A stretch of DNA of 64,000 nt. Origin: Moritella viscosa (lineage in GTDB: Bacteria; Pseudomonadota; Gammaproteobacteria; Enterobacterales; Moritellaceae). This document shows positions 46,913-57,404 of this stretch, one piece after another. The notes under the pieces are model-generated. The model made no database searches, was not told the origin of the DNA, and was given only the letters and a program-made list of their open reading frames with translations. Numbering within the stretch: the stretch's first letter is position 1; every line of letters begins with the position of its first letter. A program made the translations under genes and the position numbers. Location of the stretch: contig LN554852.1 of the NCBI GenBank assembly GCA_000953735.1, forward strand, positions 2,863,846 to 2,927,845. Direction: 5' to 3'.

Positions 46913-48489
46913 ATGGAAATAGTGCGCCCTCAAGTCCAATTAATGGACACAACTCTTCGTGATGGAGAGCAAACCCAAGGGGTCTCCTTCACCCCCGACG
47001 AAAAAGTCAGTATTGCCAAAGCCCTACTCCAATCCCTTAATGTTGACCGAATTGAAGTTGCATCTGCGCGCGTTTCTATTGGTGAAAAACATGCCGTATC
47101 TTCATTAATGCAGTGGGCAGAACAAGAACAAGTTTCAGATCGAAAATGCAGTGGGCAGAACAAGAACAAGTTTCAGATCGAATCGAAATACTGGGTTTTG
47201 TCGATCACACTAAAAGCGTAGACTGGATAACATCCAGCGGTGCCAAAGTGATCAACCTACTCACAAAAGGCAGTAAAAAACACTGTACCGAACAACTCCG
47301 TAAAACCCCGATGCAACATATTGCAGATGTCAGAGAAACCATTCATTACGCAATAGAACAAGGGTTAACGGTTAATATTTACCTTGAAGATTGGTCTAAC
47401 GGCTACAGTGACAATCCTGATTATGTTTACAATATGATCAATGAACTTGCAGATTTACCAATCCAACATTACATGCTGCCAGATACATTAGGCGTAATGT
47501 CTCCAGATGAAGTTCATGTCAGTCTATCTGATATGGTTGCTCGTTATCCTCAACAACAATTTGATTTTCATCCACATAATGATTACGGCTTAGCGACAGC
47601 AAATGCACTCGCAGCAGCGAAAGTCGGTATTAGCGCTATTCATTGCACAGTAAACTGTTTAGGTGAACGCGCAGGTAATGCCTCACTTGCAGAAGTTGCA
47701 GTGGTCCTTAAAGATAAGCTCGGTATCGAATCATCAATCAATGAACAACGCATCCATCAAATAAGCCAAATGATTGAGAATTTTTCGGGTAAGATAACGC
47801 CAGCAAACGCGCCAATTATTGGTGCAGACGTGTTTACTCAGACCAGTGGTATACATGCCGATGGCGATAATAAAGGTGGCTTATATCAAACGGTGTTAGG
47901 TCCTGAGCGGTTTGAACGAACCCGAACTTATGCGCTCGGAAAAATGAGCGGTAAAGCATCCCTAGAAAAGAACCTTGAAGAGTTAAGCATAGACTTAAGC
48001 CCCGAGCAAAAGACTAAATTACTTGAGCGAATTGTCACTTTAGGTGATCAAAAAGCAGTTATCACGCCTGAAGATTTACCTTTTATTATTGCAGATTTAC
48101 TGGAAAGTAAAGATTACTCGCATATTGAACTACTCAACTGTTCAATTACATCAGGACTCAATGTCGATTCCACCGCAAGTATCCGAATTCGTATCGGCGA
48201 TGAGATATACAAATCAGCAGGATCGGGGAATGGTGGTTTTGATGCTTTTAGTATGGCAATTCAAGCCATCATGCACAAAGTTGGATTTGATTATCCAAAT
48301 TTAGAAAACTATCAAGTACGCATTCCACCTGGCGGTAAAACCAGTGCATTAACGGAAAGCTTTATTACTTGGCAACAAGGTGATCGAAGTTTCCGAACCC
48401 GTGGTGTAAGCTCCAACCAAGTATTCGCTGGTGTGCAAGCAACAATGCGTATGTTAAATAAATTACTCCATGAAACGATAACAGTATAG
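46913..48489 (+). pseudogene. 2-isopropylmalate synthase-like gene, frameshifted by a 38-bp duplication
   Basis: The reading frame starts at ATG 46913 with the HMGL-type [20 protein letters not shown]. It is interrupted at residue ~78 where a 38-bp unit is repeated, and resumes in another frame ([20 protein letters not shown]). HPHNDYGLATANALAAAKVG is the metal and substrate region, and a LeuA allosteric domain forms the last ~130 residues. Removing one repeat copy gives a continuous 512-codon gene. Its sequence resembles the LeuA-like synthases beside leuC and leuD in Bacteroidetes more than E. coli LeuA. As written, only a 102-residue truncated product could be made from this start. Citramalate synthase is an alternative role. 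Confidence 0.85.
47107..47182 (+). repeat. perfect 38-bp tandem duplication
   Basis: Copies at 47107-47144 and 47145-47182 are identical, each running from AATGCAGTGGGCAG to CAGATCGAA. The unit encodes [11 protein letters not shown]. Because 38 is not a multiple of three, the second copy shifts the frame. There is no divergence between copies, so it is recent, unstable or an assembly artefact. Confidence 0.95.
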
Positions 48490-48897
48490 CACTTCATCAA
48501 ACAGGTTTACGTTAAACCCCCTTAACGTAAACCTGTCACTAAGATAATGCCCCCTACCCTTTATAGCGATGTCACAATTCGTGAATATCAATTCTAAATA
48601 ATATTTAATCACATCTTGATTAGACTATACTTTGTTTATATATCGTTATATCAATAAATAATAATACAAAATTCCGCAAAACAACCCTTACATTTCCTCA
48701 TTCACTAACAAACGCACGATTACCTTTTAAATAATATATTTCAGCCATAATAAAAAAATAATAAAACGCTTATAAAACCGCAATTTAATTGCGCAATTTT
48801 AAAATCAAAGTCTAAATTTAGATTAGAAGTGAAAAATACTTCAGACTTGTAGATGCTAATGTTTGCGGATGCAAGTAATTACATTTTGGGGGTAACT
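48490..48897. other. intergenic region upstream of prkA
   Basis: About 400 AT-rich bases. The first 50 contain the palindrome at 48501-48536; the rest should hold the prkA operon promoter, probably stress- or stationary-phase-controlled as in relatives. No gene or clear operator is visible. Confidence 0.4.
48501..48536 (+). terminator. long hairpin after the LeuA-like gene
   Basis: ACAGGTTTACGTTAA pairs perfectly with TTAACGTAAACCTGT over 15 bases around a six-base loop. It starts 12 bases after the stop. It lacks a T run, but its position supports termination. Confidence 0.75.
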
Positions 48898-50820
48898 ATG
48901 AGTATTTTTGAACATTACCAGCAAAGATACGAAGAAAGTCGTGAAGAAGAGTATACCATTCAAGCGTTCTTGAATTTATGCCGTGACGACAGAAGTGTAT
49001 ATGCATCTGCAGCTGAAAGATTACTAAACGCAATCGGTGAGCCTGAAATGGTTGATACCGCAACCGACTCTCGTCTAAGCCGATTATTTTCAAATCGTGT
49101 TGTTGCACGATATCCAGCCTTTGAAGACTTTTATGGCATGGAAGACGCCATCGAGCAAATTGTTGCCTATTTAAAACATTCGGCTCAAGGCTTAGAAGAA
49201 AAGAAACAAATTCTATATCTACTTGGCCCTGTGGGTGGTGGTAAATCATCATTAGCCGAAAAATTAAAAGACTTAATGCAGAATTTACCAATTTATCGCA
49301 TTAAAGGATCTCCCGTTAACGATCATCCCTTTAGTTTGTTTGACGTGAATGAAGATGCCAGTATTCTACGTAACGAATACGGTATCCCAACCCGCTGTCT
49401 TGGTCATGTAATGTCACCTTGGGCTGCCAAACGTTTGAAAGAATTTGGCGGTGATATAAGTCAGTTTAAAGTGGAAAAAGTGCGTCCGTCTATACTCCAT
49501 CAAATTGCCATTGCTAAAACTGAACCCGGTGACGAAAACAATCAAGATATTTCTTCGTTAGTCGGTAAAGTTGATATTCGTCAGTTAGAACATTTTTCAC
49601 AAGATGACCCTGATGCATACAGCTATTCAGGCGCACTTTGTAGAGCAAACCAAGGGATGATGGAATTTGTCGAGATGTTCAAAGCCCCCATCAAAGTGCT
49701 ACATCCTCTACTTACTGCAACGCAAGAAGGCAACTACAACAGTACCGAAGGTCTATCAGCCCTGCCTTTCGAAGGTATTATACTTGCTCACTCCAATGAG
49801 TCTGAGTGGCAAACATTCCGTAATAATAAAAACAACGAAGCTTTCTTAGACCGTGTCTATATTGTTAAAGTACCTTACTGTTTACGCGTGAGTGAAGAAC
49901 AATCGATATACCGCAAACTATTAGAAAATAGTGCACTGCACAACGCGAAATGTGCACCAGGTACACTTGATGCTTTATCTCAATTCACCGTATTATCGCG
50001 TCTTAAAGATCCTGAAAATTCATCAATCTACTCCAAAATGCGAGTTTACGACGGCGAAACATTAAAGGATACAGATCCCAAAGCAAAGTCATATCAAGAG
50101 TATCGTGATTATGCAGGCGTCGACGAAGGTATGTCAGGTCTATCAACCCGTTTTGCTTATAAAATTTTATCAAAAGTATTCAACTTTGATCATGCTGAGG
50201 TTGCAGCAAATCCTGTTCATCTTTTTTATGTATTAGAACAACAAATTGAACGAGAACAGTTCCCTCAAGATATTGCGGACCGGTATTTAGAATTTTTAAA
50301 AGGTTATTTAATTCCCAAATATGTGGAGTTTATTGGTAAAGAAATCCAAACCGCTTACTTGGAATCTTATTCTGAATATGGCCAAAACATATTCGACCGC
50401 TATGTGACTTATGCTGATTTCTGGATCCAAGACCAAGAATACCGAGATCCTGAGACAGGCCAACTATTTGATCGTGAAGCATTAAATAATGATCTTGAAA
50501 AAATAGAAAAACCAGCAGGTATCAGTAATCCTAAAGATTTCCGTAATGAAATAGTTAATTTTGTACTCCGTGCCAGAGCCAATAACAGTGGTAAAAACCC
50601 GTCCTGGGTTAGTTATGAAAAACTCCGAACTGTGATCGAAAAGAAAATGTTTTCCAACACTGAAGAATTGTTACCCGTTATCTCATTTAACGGTAAAACA
50701 TCCACAGACGAACAACAAAAACATGACAATTTTGTTGCACGTATGATGGAGAAAGGCTACACCCAGAAACAAGTTAGGCTATTGTCAGAATGGTATTTAC
50801 GTGTACGTAAATCATCATAA
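48898..50820 (+). CDS. prkA: PrkA/YeaG family serine protein kinase
   Basis: The 640-residue protein (E. coli YeaG 644) starts MSIFEHYQQRYEESREEEYT. It has an AAA+-type Walker A LGPVGGGKSSLAEKLK (~106-120) within the PrkA N-terminal domain, and a C-terminal kinase-like region (~400-640). PrkA/YeaG proteins are linked to nitrogen starvation and stationary-phase survival. ATG 48898 has GGGGG six bases upstream; a longer upstream frame lacks homology. It heads a three-gene operon with yeaH and spoVR, an arrangement conserved in many Proteobacteria. Confidence 0.95.
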   Translation: MSIFEHYQQRYEESREEEYTIQAFLNLCRDDRSVYASAAERLLNAIGEPEMVDTATDSRLSRLFSNRVVARYPAFEDFYGMEDAIEQIVAYLKHSAQGLEEKKQILYLLGPVGGGKSSLAEKLKDLMQNLPIYRIKGSPVNDHPFSLFDVNEDASILRNEYGIPTRCLGHVMSPWAAKRLKEFGGDISQFKVEKVRPSILHQIAIAKTEPGDENNQDISSLVGKVDIRQLEHFSQDDPDAYSYSGALCRANQGMMEFVEMFKAPIKVLHPLLTATQEGNYNSTEGLSALPFEGIILAHSNESEWQTFRNNKNNEAFLDRVYIVKVPYCLRVSEEQSIYRKLLENSALHNAKCAPGTLDALSQFTVLSRLKDPENSSIYSKMRVYDGETLKDTDPKAKSYQEYRDYAGVDEGMSGLSTRFAYKILSKVFNFDHAEVAANPVHLFYVLEQQIEREQFPQDIADRYLEFLKGYLIPKYVEFIGKEIQTAYLESYSEYGQNIFDRYVTYADFWIQDQEYRDPETGQLFDREALNNDLEKIEKPAGISNPKDFRNEIVNFVLRARANNSGKNPSWVSYEKLRTVIEKKMFSNTEELLPVISFNGKTSTDEQQKHDNFVARMMEKGYTQKQVRLLSEWYLRVRKSS

Positions 50821-50842
50821 CCGTATTCTTTAGGGGGATGAG

Positions 50843-52111
50843 ATGGCACATTTTATTGATCGCAGATTAAACGGAAAAAATAAAAGTACCGTTAATCGAC
50901 AACGCTTCATGCGTCGTTATAACTCACAAATAAAAAAAGCGGTATCTGATGCTGTAAACAATCGTAGTATCCAGGACATTACATCTGGAGAAAGTGTCAG
51001 TATTCCAACTCGTGACATCTCTGAACCTATTTTTCATCAAGGTAAAGGCGGTAAACGTACCATTGTTCATCCTGGTAACGACAAATTTATCACTGGTGAT
51101 AAAATTAACCGTCCACCACCAGGAAGCGGTTCAGGCTCTGGCGGGGGAGAAGCCAGCGATAGTGGTGAAGGTAATGATGATTTTAGTTTTCAAATTTCAA
51201 AAGACGAATACCTTGATCTGTTATTTGAAGATTTAGAGTTACCTAATTTACAAGAAAATCAATTTAACAGTATTGTTGAAATGAAAACCCGCCGTGCAGG
51301 TTATACCTCACATGGTAACCCCGGCAATATTTCGATTATTAAATCATTACAAAATTCATTAGCAAGACGTACTGCATTAGCCGGTGGAAAAAAAAGAAAA
51401 GTCAAAGCGCTCCAACAGCAAGTTGATGAATTAAGAAGCCAAGGAGAAATTGAAGGCCAGTTCGTTCACGAATTAAAAAAAGAAATTGCAGAGTTGAAAA
51501 TACGGATCAGTAAAGTGCCCTTCATCGATACTTTTGACTTACGCTATAACAACTTTGAGCAATATGCAGTACCTAATAGCCAAGCTGTCATGTTTTGTCT
51601 AATGGATGTATCAGGCTCAATGGACCAACCAACTAAAGACATGGCTAAGCGCTTCTATATATTACTGTACCTGTTCTTAACACGTACTTATAAAACGATT
51701 GAAGTTGTGTATATACGTCATCATACCCAAGCAAAAGAAGTCGACGAACACGAATTCTTTTACTCACAAGAGACTGGGGGCACAATTGTATCATCCGCTT
51801 TAAAACTAATGGATAAGATTGTGACCGATAAATTTCCGGTGAATGAATGGAACATTTACGCAGCACAAGCTTCTGATGGCGATAACTGGGCTGATGATTC
51901 ACCACTATGTCGTAAGCTGTTACTGGATAAAATAATGCCTAAAGTCCGTTATTTCAGCTATATCGAGATTACCAATCGCGCCCATCAAACTTTATGGCGA
52001 GAATATGAAAAAGTAGCTGAAGCATACTCTCAGTTTGCTTTACAGCATATTCGCGAGCTAGAAGATATTTACCCTGTATTCAGAGAACTATTTAAAAAAC
52101 AAGCCGCTTAG
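50843..52111 (+). CDS. yeaH: YeaH/YhbH family protein (DUF444)
   Basis: The 422-residue protein matches Yea[23 protein letters not shown] at the start, a glycine/serine-rich linker ([18 protein letters not shown], ~92-110), a helical region, and a von Willebrand A-like domain with [20 protein letters not shown] (~255). It is co-expressed with PrkA in stress responses. It lies 22 bases after prkA, with GGGGG as the ribosome site. Molecular activity is unknown. Confidence 0.94.
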   Translation: MAHFIDRRLNGKNKSTVNRQRFMRRYNSQIKKAVSDAVNNRSIQDITSGESVSIPTRDISEPIFHQGKGGKRTIVHPGNDKFITGDKINRPPPGSGSGSGGGEASDSGEGNDDFSFQISKDEYLDLLFEDLELPNLQENQFNSIVEMKTRRAGYTSHGNPGNISIIKSLQNSLARRTALAGGKKRKVKALQQQVDELRSQGEIEGQFVHELKKEIAELKIRISKVPFIDTFDLRYNNFEQYAVPNSQAVMFCLMDVSGSMDQPTKDMAKRFYILLYLFLTRTYKTIEVVYIRHHTQAKEVDEHEFFYSQETGGTIVSSALKLMDKIVTDKFPVNEWNIYAAQASDGDNWADDSPLCRKLLLDKIMPKVRYFSYIEITNRAHQTLWREYEKVAEAYSQFALQHIRELEDIYPVFRELFKKQAA

Positions 52112-52122
52112 GGAGAGTCTAT

Positions 52123-53634
52123 ATGTTAAGAGATGAAGTGAAGCAGCTCAGCGATGGCCCTGATTGGAACTTTCCACTACTAGAAGAGTATCATGTCGAA
52201 ATTAAACGTATTGCAGAATACTACCGACTTGATACTTACCCCAATCAAATTGAAGTCATCACGGCAGAGCAAATGATGGATGCTTACTCTTCTGTAGGGA
52301 TGCCGATTGGTTATAATCACTGGAGTTTTGGTAAAAAGTTTATTCAAACAGAACAAAGCTATAAACGTGGTCAAATGGGGTTAGCATATGAAATTGTTAT
52401 CAACTCTAATCCGTGTATTGCTTACTTAATGGAAGAAAACACCATACCAATGCAAGCATTAGTTATTGCACACGCCTGCTATGGACATAACTCTTTCTTT
52501 AAAAACAATTATTTATTTAAATCATGGACAGATGCAGATTCAATCATTGATTACCTGCTCTTTTCCAAGAACTATATTGCTGAATGCGAACAAAAATACG
52601 GTATCGATGCTGTCGAAAATATTGTCGATTCATGCCATGCATTAATGAATTATGGTGTTGATCGTTATAAACGCCCAAGTGAACCATCGCTCAGTGAAGA
52701 AAAACGGCGTCAACAAGAACGCACCGATTATTTGCAAACTCAAGTCAATGAATTATGGCGTACTCTCCCCCAATATAATCAAAAATCAGAGCCAGTTGAA
52801 CCAAATTACCCAGTAGAACCCCAAGAAAACATTCTCTACTTTGTTGAAAAAAACGCGCCTTTGTTACAGTCGTGGCAGCGCGAGATAATTCGTATCGTTC
52901 GCAAAATTAGTCAATATTTTTATCCACAAAAACAAACTCAAGTCATGAATGAAGGTTGGGCAACATTCTGGCACTATACTATTACTAACCACATGTATGA
53001 CGAAGGGTTAGTATCGGATAAATTCATGCTAGAAATTTTACATAACCATACTAACGTCATTGTACAGCCCGCTTATAATAGCCCATATTATTCAGGAATG
53101 AACCCTTATGCATTAGGGTTTGCCATGTTTACCGATATTCGACGTATCTGCGAAAACCCAACCGAAGAAGATAAAGCTTGGTTTCCTGATATTGCGGGTA
53201 GTGATTGGTTAGAAACCTTGCATTTTGCAATGAGAAATTTTAAAGATGAAAGCTTCATTAGCCAGTATTTATCGCCAAAAGTAATGCGAGATATGCACTT
53301 TTTTTCAATTGAGGATAATGAAAGCAGTAAGTTTATTGAAGTTTCCGCAATTCATAATGAAGAAGGATATCAACAATTGCGAAATAAGCTATCAGCCCAG
53401 TATAACCTCAGTAATAATGAACCTAATATTCAGGTATTTAATGTCGATAAAAAAGGTGACCGTTCTTTAACGTTACGTTATGTACCCCACCAAGAGATAC
53501 CGCTAGACGCGAAATCTGCACAAGAGGTAATAAAACACCTTCATCGATTATGGGGCTTTGATGTTCGATTAGAGCAGGTCCAAGCGAATGGGAATACAGA
53601 GGTTATCAGCCAAAGTATCAGCCCTAAGGTCTAA
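52123..53634 (+). CDS. spoVR: SpoVR family protein (YcgB-like)
   Basis: The 503-residue protein has SpoVR family segments: WNFPLLEEYHVEIKRIAEYY at the start, IAHACYGHNSFFKNNYLF (~116-135), and MNEGWATFWHYTITNHMYDEG (~270-290). The conserved His and Glu residues could be metal ligands. It follows yeaH by 11 bases in the conserved prkA-yeaH-spoVR operon. In Bacillus, SpoVR affects the spore cortex; in Gram-negatives its role is linked to PrkA signalling and stress. Exact biochemistry is unknown. Confidence 0.94.
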   Translation: MLRDEVKQLSDGPDWNFPLLEEYHVEIKRIAEYYRLDTYPNQIEVITAEQMMDAYSSVGMPIGYNHWSFGKKFIQTEQSYKRGQMGLAYEIVINSNPCIAYLMEENTIPMQALVIAHACYGHNSFFKNNYLFKSWTDADSIIDYLLFSKNYIAECEQKYGIDAVENIVDSCHALMNYGVDRYKRPSEPSLSEEKRRQQERTDYLQTQVNELWRTLPQYNQKSEPVEPNYPVEPQENILYFVEKNAPLLQSWQREIIRIVRKISQYFYPQKQTQVMNEGWATFWHYTITNHMYDEGLVSDKFMLEILHNHTNVIVQPAYNSPYYSGMNPYALGFAMFTDIRRICENPTEEDKAWFPDIAGSDWLETLHFAMRNFKDESFISQYLSPKVMRDMHFFSIEDNESSKFIEVSAIHNEEGYQQLRNKLSAQYNLSNNEPNIQVFNVDKKGDRSLTLRYVPHQEIPLDAKSAQEVIKHLHRLWGFDVRLEQVQANGNTEVISQSISPKV

Positions 53635-53648
53635 CTGTCCCACAGATA

Positions 53649-53679
53649 TAAAAAAACCAGTCAATGACTGGTTTTTTTT
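53649..53679. terminator. bidirectional terminator between spoVR and fadR
   Basis: AAAAAACCAGTCA and TGACTGGTTTTTT pair around a short loop, with A and T runs on both sides. It separates the converging prkA operon and fadR. Confidence 0.92.
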
Positions 53680-53699
53680 ATGAGATTATTGCGTAATCA

Positions 53700-54479
53700 T
53701 TATTTAATACGTTGTTCAAAAGCGACGCAAATATCATCCCATGTTTCATCACGGTACTGCTGCCAAAGTAGGCCTGAGTTCATACCATAGTTACGGATAA
53801 CATTTAAGCTCTCATCCGCTTGGTTATTTTGAGCTATACCTTTCAATTCTCGGTAGAAGTTTCGTGCTAATACGCGAGCTTCAGGATAATCAAAATAAAT
53901 TTTCCCCAAAATACGGTACATATTATCAAAACCATTCAGGATCAGCGCATACACTAAATTACCTGATAAAAAGGCTAATTTATGCAGCATACTATAGTCA
54001 TACGCAGTATAGGCTTCTTTATCATCAGCAAGTTCTTCGGCTTCGTTTAGAATTTCGACAACACGTTCAGGATCACGTTTAATCGCAGCTCGAATAAAAA
54101 TAACACTAATATTAGTACGGGCAGATAATAAATCACTCACCAATTCAGGTAAACGTTCAGGGTCCAATCGCACTAAATCTTCTAAAATAGACAGGCTCGA
54201 TGTTTCCCAAAAATTATTAACCTGTGTTGGTTTCCCATGACGGATAGTGAGCCAACCATCACGCGCTAAACGTTGTAATACCTCACGTAGCGTAGTACGA
54301 GTAACACCAATAAGCTCAGAAAGTTCTCTTTCTGCCGGAAGAATTGAACCTGGAGGAAAGCGATTTTTCCAAATCGATTCGATCAGATATTCTTCGGCAA
54401 ATCCAGCAGGGCTTTTCGCCTTAATAATACCGTCATTCCGACGCGTTTTCTTCGTTGTTTTACTATCAGTAATATCCAT
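53700..54479 (-). CDS. fadR: fatty-acid metabolism regulator FadR
   Basis: The 259-residue protein has the GntR winged helix of FadR (SPAGFAEEYLIESIWKNRFP through TLREVLQRLARDGWLTIRHGKPTQV, ~23-93) followed by the acyl-CoA binding domain. FadR represses fatty-acid degradation and activates unsaturated fatty-acid synthesis. It has about 18 extra N-terminal residues (DITDSKTTKKTRRNDG) compared with E. coli FadR, and lacks the ligand-domain insertion seen in Vibrio. It is divergent from nhaB, the usual gamma-proteobacterial order. Confidence 0.95.
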   Translation of the reverse strand: MDITDSKTTKKTRRNDGIIKAKSPAGFAEEYLIESIWKNRFPPGSILPAERELSELIGVTRTTLREVLQRLARDGWLTIRHGKPTQVNNFWETSSLSILEDLVRLDPERLPELVSDLLSARTNISVIFIRAAIKRDPERVVEILNEAEELADDKEAYTAYDYSMLHKLAFLSGNLVYALILNGFDNMYRILGKIYFDYPEARVLARNFYRELKGIAQNNQADESLNVIRNYGMNSGLLWQQYRDETWDDICVAFEQRIK

Positions 54480-54734
54480 TTAACTTCTCATTTGGAAATA
54501 TAACAGGTTGTGTCTTTTCGAATCTTAGCATCCAGATGCAAGTCCGACCAGATTTAAATTAGATACTATCACTAGAATAATTATTTCCCGATTTTAATAG
54601 TAAAATAACTTTAATCGCAATAACAATAATCTGTATCAATAAAAAGGATGGCGCACCTCACTAAATATGCTTAGAATATCTCGGTTTTCAAATTCTTTAA
54701 ACTTACTCTTACACAAAATATTGGACAAGCCCTC

Positions 54735-56321
54735 ATGGACATAAGCCTTAGTACGGCGGCAAAGTTAAACTTCTTAGGTAATTCACCTCAGTGGTATAAA
54801 ATTGCAATCATTGCATTCCTCATTATTAACCCGATTGTTTTTTCAATTGACCCGTTTATTGCTGGTTGGTTATTAGTTATCGAATTTATTTTTACTTTAG
54901 CAATGGCGCTTAAGTGCTACCCTCTTCAGCCAGGTGGTTTACTTGCTATTGAAGCGGTTGCCATTGGCATGACATCTGCCGAACAAGTTCAGCACGAACT
55001 TGTGAGTAACATCGAAGTATTATTATTATTAATCTTCATGGTTGCTGGTATTTATTTCATGAAGTCATTGTTATTATATGTCTTCACTAAGTTATTGATT
55101 AACATTAAATCTAAAGCATTACTCGCTTTATCATTTTCAGTTGTTTCAGCTTTCCTTTCTGCATTTTTAGATGCACTAACTGTAATTGCAGTTGTGATAA
55201 GTGTCGCGATTGGCTTCTATAGTATTTATCACAAAGTGGCATCGGGCCGTGACTTTAAACATGATCATGATCATACCAACGATGCAAATGTGAATGAGCT
55301 AAAACGCCAAGATCTTGATGAATATCGCGCTTTCTTACGTAGCCTTATGATGCATGCTGGTGTTGGTACTGCATTAGGTGGTGTATGTACTATGGTAGGT
55401 GAACCACAAAACTTAATCATTGCCGAACAAGCTGGTTGGGACTTCCTTGAATTTGCATTGCGCATGTCACCAGTGACAATTCCAGTATTTTTCTTTGGTT
55501 TGTTAACATGTGTACTTGTCGAGAAATTCAAAATATGTGGTTACGGAGCTGAATTACCAACAGCAGTACGTACTATTTTAGTTGATTTTGATAAATATGA
55601 AGATGCAAACCGCAGCCAACGTGAACGTGTAAAGCTTTATACGCAAGCGGCAATTGGTGTTTGGTTAATCATAGGTCTAGCAATGCACTTAGCAGCTGTA
55701 GGTCTCATTGGTTTATCTGTCATCATTCTTGCTACTGCATTCAACGGGATCACTGAAGAGCATGCATTAGGTAAAGCATTTGAAGAGGCATTGCCTTTTA
55801 CTGCGTTACTCGCGGTATTCTTTACGATTGTTGCTGTGATTATTGATCAACAGCTGTTCATTCCCCTGATTAGCTCAGTACTTGCTGCAGACCCACATCA
55901 ACAGCTACCACTATTTTACTTAGCTAATGGGATATTATCGATGGTGAGTGATAACGTATTTGTTGGTACTGTTTATATTACCGAAGTAAAAGCAGCACTG
56001 GTAAACGGCACTATCACACGAGATCAATTCGACCTACTTGCTGTCGCAATTAACACAGGTACAAACCTACCTTCCGTTGCAACGCCAAATGGACAAGCTG
56101 CCTTCTTATTCTTATTAACATCTGCAATAGCACCACTGTTACGCTTATCCTATGGCCGCATGGTTATTATGGCATTACCATATACGATTGTAATGACGTT
56201 GGTTGGTCTTGGTTCCATTATCTACTTCTTAGAGCCAGCAACAGCGACGATGCTTGATATGGGTTTAATTACCGCTCATGCAGACGCGGCAGCTGAAGCG
56301 GTTAAATCAGCCGGTCACTAG
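54735..56321 (+). CDS. nhaB: sodium/proton antiporter NhaB
   Basis: The 528-residue inner-membrane protein has about 12 helices and matches NhaB along its length: [20 protein letters not shown] at the start, [20 protein letters not shown] (~210-230), and [26 protein letters not shown] (~455-480). It expels sodium in exchange for protons, a common need in marine bacteria. It lies between fadR and dsbB, as in Vibrio and E. coli. A terminator follows, so dsbB probably has its own promoter. Confidence 0.96.
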   Translation: MDISLSTAAKLNFLGNSPQWYKIAIIAFLIINPIVFSIDPFIAGWLLVIEFIFTLAMALKCYPLQPGGLLAIEAVAIGMTSAEQVQHELVSNIEVLLLLIFMVAGIYFMKSLLLYVFTKLLINIKSKALLALSFSVVSAFLSAFLDALTVIAVVISVAIGFYSIYHKVASGRDFKHDHDHTNDANVNELKRQDLDEYRAFLRSLMMHAGVGTALGGVCTMVGEPQNLIIAEQAGWDFLEFALRMSPVTIPVFFFGLLTCVLVEKFKICGYGAELPTAVRTILVDFDKYEDANRSQRERVKLYTQAAIGVWLIIGLAMHLAAVGLIGLSVIILATAFNGITEEHALGKAFEEALPFTALLAVFFTIVAVIIDQQLFIPLISSVLAADPHQQLPLFYLANGILSMVSDNVFVGTVYITEVKAALVNGTITRDQFDLLAVAINTGTNLPSVATPNGQAAFLFLLTSAIAPLLRLSYGRMVIMALPYTIVMTLVGLGSIIYFLEPATATMLDMGLITAHADAAAEAVKSAGH

Positions 56322-56338
56322 CCTAGCTAAAACATAAT

Positions 56339-56366
56339 AAAACGCCGCTATTTGCGGCGTTTTTTT
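56339..56366 (+). terminator. rho-independent terminator after nhaB
   Basis: AAAACGCCGC pairs with GCGGCGTTTT across a five-base loop and is followed by a T run. Confidence 0.93.
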
Positions 56367-56486
56367 ATATAAGTAATCGCTTTATATAAGCATTTATTTT
56401 TACACACTTTTACATTCTGCATCTCATATCTAGTGCCACAATATGTTATAAAAGTAGATAGTCATTAAATTCATTTGAGACAGTAT

Positions 56487-57011
56487 ATGTACCAGTTTAT
56501 TTCTAACCTACCAAAACAACGCCTACCTTGGGTTTTACTCGCGCTTACCGGCATGGGGTTAGAAGCATCAGCCCTCTTCTTCCAATATGTGATGGAATTA
56601 AGCCCTTGTGTACTATGCGTTTATGAACGTGTAGCAATAATGGGCATTATTATTGCGGGCTTAGTGGGTGCGATAGCCCCTGCGAATCCAGTGATACGCT
56701 TAAGCGGTTTTACATTATGGTTTGTCAGCGCAGGTTACAGTTTAAGCCTCGCAATTGAGCATACCGACATTCAACTGAACCCTTCGCCATTTTCAACCTG
56801 TGACTTCTTCCCTAATTTCCCGACTTGGGCACCGCTCCATGAATGGGCACCATGGTTGTTTAACCCAACCGGTTTTTGTGATGAAATTAACTGGCAGTTC
56901 TTATCGTTTACAATGCCACAGTGGTTAATTGTAGCGTCTTCTATTTACTTAGCTGTTGCAGTTATCGTTTTTAGTTGCCATATTACAGGCCTGATTAAGT
57001 CAGCGAAATAA
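56487..57011 (+). CDS. dsbB: disulfide bond formation protein DsbB
   Basis: The 174-residue protein has four membrane helices and the two redox pairs of DsbB: Cys41 and Cys44 in SPCVLCVYER, and Cys105 and Cys131 in the second periplasmic loop. These positions are nearly the same as in E. coli (41, 44, 104, 130). It reoxidises DsbA and passes electrons to quinones. ATG 56487 gives the standard N-terminus. The DUF1244 gene follows 13 bases later in the same transcript. Confidence 0.95.
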   Translation: MYQFISNLPKQRLPWVLLALTGMGLEASALFFQYVMELSPCVLCVYERVAIMGIIIAGLVGAIAPANPVIRLSGFTLWFVSAGYSLSLAIEHTDIQLNPSPFSTCDFFPNFPTWAPLHEWAPWLFNPTGFCDEINWQFLSFTMPQWLIVASSIYLAVAVIVFSCHITGLIKSAK

Positions 57012-57024
57012 CAAGGAATTGATA

Positions 57025-57342
57025 ATGAGCAAATCAGAATTAACTCAAATTCAACAAAATCAGTTAGACGCGAAAGTATTGCAGCGTTTATTAGCGCATT
57101 TAGATGATAACAAGCAAGTTCAAAATATTGATTTAATGATCTTGGCTGATTTTTGCCGAAACTGTTTAGGCAAATGGTATAAGTCTGCGGCAGATGAACT
57201 GGATCTAGAGGTGACAGATGAACAAGCGAGAGAGCGAATCTACGGTATGACTTATGCTGAATGGAAAGAAAACCACCAGCTTCCAGCAACTGAAGAACAA
57301 CTTGCAGCATTCAATGCGAAACAAAAAAATAACGCTAAGTAA
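57025..57342 (+). CDS. DUF1244 family protein
   Basis: The 105-residue protein has the family core VLQRLLAHLDDNKQVQNIDLM, then ILADFCRNCLGKWYKSAADE, and MTYAEWKENHQ. It is a soluble helical protein; the function of DUF1244 proteins is not established. The conserved Cys pair in DFCRNC could be redox-active, which is interesting next to dsbB, but that is speculation. The start has AAGGA upstream, seven bases before the ATG. It shares dsbB's transcript. Confidence 0.9.
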   Translation: MSKSELTQIQQNQLDAKVLQRLLAHLDDNKQVQNIDLMILADFCRNCLGKWYKSAADELDLEVTDEQARERIYGMTYAEWKENHQLPATEEQLAAFNAKQKNNAK

Positions 57343-57355
57343 TTAATTTAATACT

Positions 57356-57394
57356 AAAAAGGGAGAGTAAACTTGACGTTTACCCTCCCTTTTT
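57356..57394. terminator. bidirectional terminator between the DUF1244 gene and ppnP
   Basis: AAAAAGGGAG-A-GTAAAC pairs with GTTTAC-C-CTCCCTTTTT, with a single mismatch. It lies between two converging genes, with A and T runs at both ends. Confidence 0.9.
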
Positions 57395-57404
57395 CACAAG
57401 TCCA

